DNA from: Hedera helix
Lineage: Eukaryota > Streptophyta > Magnoliopsida > Apiales > Araliaceae
Length of the DNA: 64,000 nucleotides
Reading direction: 5' to 3'
Assembly (NCBI GenBank): GCA_947179155.2
Contig: OX359270.1
Location: 21,308,556 to 21,372,555, forward strand
Made by a program: the position numbers and the translations under genes
The notes under the pieces: model-generated
What the model was told of the DNA's origin: nothing
The model's database searches: none
Seen by the model: the letters and a program-made list of their open reading frames with translations, nothing else
Part shown: piece after piece, positions 60,185-64,000 of the stretch
How positions within the stretch are numbered: position 1 is the first letter of the stretch
How the letters are laid out: every line of letters begins with the position of its first letter

Positions 60185-61266
60185 TATAATATCCCAGATA
60201 TTTATAAGAATTGTAAATAAGATTTGAAATAACTAATTAAAGGTTATGATTTAAAACCTAGAGTTGTCGAAGTGAGATATGTAGAAAATGGGTAAATATT
60301 TTTTTTTTAGCATAATTTATTTGTTAGAAATTAAATGTGGGAATGTTTTAATGATGCATGTAGAGAATTTATTAAGGAAATTAATAAATTCATTTGAGAA
60401 GTGAAGGTGGATATATATATATATACATATATACCTAAAGTGTACTTGCTAGCTAAATAAGAAGATGAGTAAGTTAATACTCAATTAAACTAATAAATTA
60501 ATTAGTTTAAATATGAAGTCATGAAATATAATTAATTAGGTTAATTCTATTAGTATGAGTTAAAGTTGTGAAAAATTTAGGATGATTGTCTTCGATGACA
60601 ATAATGTGAAGTTAATTAATTAAGTAATTAACTTAATTATTAAGTTGTTATAAAGAGTCCAAGTAATTTAATTACTACTAGTGGACTAGCACAAATGGAT
60701 TATAGATGTTAGCCCAATATGAGAAGACTTGTATAAAGAGGGATAATTAAATAAGAGAGCCCAATACAAAATAAGCTAGATTTCCCAACCATTTAAAAAG
60801 TCCAATAATGGTTAAAATGTTGGGAAATATTGTTGAGTATAGAGAATTAATCAATATAAGGTTAATTGAATAACCCTAGTTGGTAGACAAGAGAAAACAT
60901 TAATCAATCATTGGTTAATTACTAGGTGAATAAATATGGTGATGAGAATTAACCATGGATGAGTTAATTATGTAACCCGATGTGGTAGAATAATTAAAGG
61001 CAAGTCTAATTGGATTTTATTATAAGTCCAATTGATGTATTAAACTAAGTTAAATAAATTAACCTAGTAGTTCATGTAATTAATTAAACCTTGATTCAAA
61101 TTATAATTAATCAAGCCCGATGCTTGTTTTAATTAAATGTAACATATGGTATTTAATGTTAGCCTAATAGAATAATTAAATTGAGCCCAACCAAATTAAA
61201 TGGATGAGCCCAATATATTTAAATCCTAGAGTCCAATATGGAGCCCAAATGGTAGTCAAAATTGGT

Positions 61267-61269
<3 letters not shown>

Positions 61270-61308
<39 letters not shown>
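61270..61308 (+). repeat. (TA)n microsatellite
   Basis: About 20 TA units inside the LTR. The sister LTR has short TA runs at a different place (32449-32477). Confidence 0.95.
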
Positions 61309-61311
<3 letters not shown>

Positions 61312-62791
61312 AGCTATAAAAATAAAGCAAAAATAGGGAATTTAATCTCATTTTGCTGAGATTTAGTGGGCCCCACAAGGGGTGGCTTGATTTTGCTTGG
61401 TTGCTTCACTTGTACACAATATCAAAGTGGTTCACCAACCCTAGTCACTCACCTAGTCATTCAAGTGGTTAATTAATCCAATAGTAAGTATAATTAGCTC
61501 TTAATTTGACTATGCTAGTTGATTAGTCGGAGTTGATGGTGATTAAGGGAGTGCTATATATAGAGAAGAGGGAAAGAGCTAGCAAATGTTAGTCATTTGC
61601 TAGCTAGTTCAAGTGTTGTAGAGAGAGAAGCTCTAGAGAAAAATAAGAGTTACTTTGTGAGATTGATGATCCACCATGGAAAAATGTTAGAGAATAGTTA
61701 ATGAGGAGTCACAAGCCAAGATCATGTTAAGAGAAATGAGAGCATCCATGTATAAAAGGTTAAAAAGTGTTATAAACCCTCTTTAGTTCATTTTTATAGT
61801 TTAGATATGATTTGAACGGTTAAAATGTATTTTTTACCGATCAAAAGTTATTTTGATGATCTAAAAGTCTAAAACTATGATATATAGGTATATTCATGGT
61901 TTGATATAGTTAATACATGTATTTGTATAGGTGGTATGCAAAGAATTAGAAGAAAAATGCATATAGAGATTTACCGGTAAAAACTTTGGTAGGTATGTGC
62001 TATTTAATGTTGTAGATTGAAAGGTACAAGTTAAAAAATTAATTTCTATAGCTAAAAAGTTACATATATGAGTTTTTAAGAAAACGCAACTTGAAGCTTT
62101 CAAAAACATGGAAAAATAAGGAAGTTATGGCTTTTACCGCAAAATAGGGCGTTTTGAAACCCTAGATGGTTCAATCTTAAATTTCTTGTCAAAACGTTTT
62201 CAAAAATGTGATTAAACTATGAAATATTGTAAAATAAGAAGTTAGGAAGACAACAACACTAAGTTGGTGTCATTTGGATGTTTAGAGTTTATTTTATTCA
62301 AGTTTGAACAATTTAAACCAATGATTTGTGATTTTAGTTTTCACTTTGTCCTTGTGAGCAGTTTTTAATTCAGTTCCGTTCGGAATTTGGATTTGTGATA
62401 TAAAGAGAAATTGTAGAGGGAGAAATTCTGATGAGAATGAACTCAAGAATTACCACCAAAATATTTTAAAATGAAGAAGTTATGGCTGTCGGAGCGTCGA
62501 GTAGTAAAAAAAAAATTGATTTCCAGACAAATTGGCCTGGCGCACCTGCGTCCGATGTGGCGCAGCTGCGCTAGAACAATCTGAAAAAGCAGATTTTTGT
62601 GCTCTGGGTCGGGTCGGGTCGGTCCGAGTTGAGTTTTCTTTGATAAATTAAGTTAAAATAAGTGTAAAATGAATGTGTTTGGATATTAAACCAATACATG
62701 AAGTTTATTAGTAACTAATTGGTAGTTAAATATTTAAAATAAAGACTAAAGTTAACACAATTAAAAAAGTTAACTATTGGTATTGTTTGAA

Positions 62792-63180
62792 GATTATTAA
62801 AATATTATTAAATGATCAATAATATTAGTATATGATTAAAAAGTTATTAAATGATTAATAATATTAGTACATGATGAAAATGTTATTAAATAATTAATGA
62901 CATTAATAAGTGATTAAAATATTATTAAATGGTTAATAATATTAATGAATGATTAAAATATTATTAAATGGTTAATAATATTAAGAAGTGATTAAAATAT
63001 TATCAAATGGTGAATAATATTTGTAAAAGATTAAAATATTATTAAATGGTTAATAATATTAATAAGTGATTAAAATATTATTAAATGGTTAATAATATTA
63101 ATAAGTGATTAAAATATTATTAAATAGTTAATAATATTAATAAGTGAGTAAAGTATTATTAAATAATTAATAATATTTGA
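62792..63180 (+). repeat. 39-bp tandem repeat, about 10 copies
   Basis: Same unit as at 35131-35640, with more variation between copies. Confidence 0.9.
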
Positions 63181-64000
63181 ACATAAGTGTATAATATTTT
63201 GCGGTATTTGGTACATTATTAAATGTCCAAATCATTAAGTTATATAAAAGAATGATGTTTAATTAAATTAAACCGATGTAAATAGTCCACTTGTGACTAA
63301 TTAAGGCAACTTATTAAAAGTAGGTCGTACGATGAACGTGTAGTGAACGTGTAAGTTGGTTGAGCGTACCCGACATGTCCAACTATATTTGGGCTAGGGT
63401 TTTTGTTTAGAACTTAAGGGTTCGTTTGTCAGAAGAGTTAATAATTTGAAGTTAATGTCTTAAGTTAAGACTAATTAATAGTCATTGTAACTAATGATTA
63501 TGTCGATCTTATATATAAATTGTAGGTTGAACGAATGACGCAAATAAGCGTAAATGGTAGAAGCGAACTAGACAAGTTTTTCAGAACTTACTCCTATGTG
63601 CATTAATATGCTACAATTTAATATTATATTATTGATATGGAGATATATTGATGATATTTGTGTTATGTGAAAAGCATGAGGTATGATTACATGTGAAAAT
63701 ATGAAGCTTGAATTGCTAGATGCTAGTTGATTATTATAAGAAGTATGAAGCATTCATAACACGAAAAGTATGAAATGCATGATGTAAGAATAAAATGCAG
63801 AGCATGTGTAATATGTGAAGCATGTAATGTGTTATGTGTAATTGTTAAACTTGCTGAGCCGTCGTGCTCACTCTTGCTTAAAACCAACATTTTCAGATAG
63901 TGCAAGTTATTCGAAATTTTTGATAAAGATCAAGAAACAAGAATGCATACTACTTTCACTGAAGGTCTAAATATCTATTGTAGATATCAGTTCGAATTGG

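Larger units (their letters stand above)
60185..64000 (+). repeat. Second copy of the 32222-type LTR, cut by the window end
   Basis: It begins TATAATATCCCAG, one base different from TGTAATATCCCAG at 32222, and can be followed in step with that LTR to the window edge. There TTCGAATTGG matches about 36316. It has the same features in the same order: AATTAACC words, GC-rich palindromic block (62536-62572), 39-bp array, and GCTGAGCCGTCGTGCTCAC (63854-63872). It lies against broken Reina sequence. Whether it is solo or part of a full element cannot be told. Confidence 0.88.

Overview
The window is plant nuclear DNA, almost certainly from a eudicot with a large, repeat-rich genome. It is strongly AT-rich. 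I see no intact cellular gene, tRNA or rRNA. Almost everything recognisable is transposable element: Tekay/Del, Tat and Reina Ty3/gypsy lineages, a SIRE-lineage Ty1/copia element, a miniature LTR element, three solo LTRs, hAT-type MITEs and Helitron-like ends. Species cannot be named from this.

Layout. 1-3925: 3' end of a Tekay element, with the integrase tail, chromodomain and a complete 3.3-kb LTR. 3926-8790: a second, decayed Tekay-like element on the + strand, with LTR remnant, primer binding site, broken coiled-coil ORF, gag, protease and reverse transcriptase. Its RT is split just before the active site by a 596-bp hAT MITE (8073-8668) with a perfect 8-bp target duplication. 10002-21325: a miniature LTR element (TSD ATTAG) whose right LTR was hit by a 10.6-kb Tat element (10697-21318, TSD CCCAG). 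The Tat element is complete in structure but mutated. It carries a 60-bp in-frame minisatellite in gag, an additional RNase H, and a long antisense ORF between pol and the 3' LTR. A Helitron-type 3' end lies at 21937-21973.

21974-28244 is AT-rich with no gene seen. 28250-30288 is a solo LTR (TSD ATGTG). 32222-49825 is a solo LTR of about 4.4 kb (TSD TATAA) split by a 13.2-kb SIRE element on the - strand (36419-49639, TSD ATATT). That SIRE element has an extra env-like ORF, and its gag is itself broken by a 1.5-kb insertion (46428-47961). 49831-51200 is AT-rich repeat with Helitron-like hairpins. 51530-60003 is a decayed Reina-type element on the - strand. Its LTR carries a hAT MITE (51626-57049), which in turn carries a second MITE (51639-52403), two TAA/TTA microsatellites and a 4.2-kb solo LTR (52719-56909, TSD ATATC). 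60185 to the window end is another copy of the LTR family seen at 32222.

None of the open reading frames works with its neighbours as a host pathway; they are parts of separate retroelement polyproteins. Most carry stops and frameshifts. The clearest unusual signals are: a short word (ACTCTACGAT and its complement) dispersed through every part of the SIRE element; the antisense coiled-coil ORF and coding minisatellite of the Tat element; the miniature LTR element with LTRs starting CG; and the multi-level nesting that can be read from matching target duplications. I found no convincing sign of a new cellular system.
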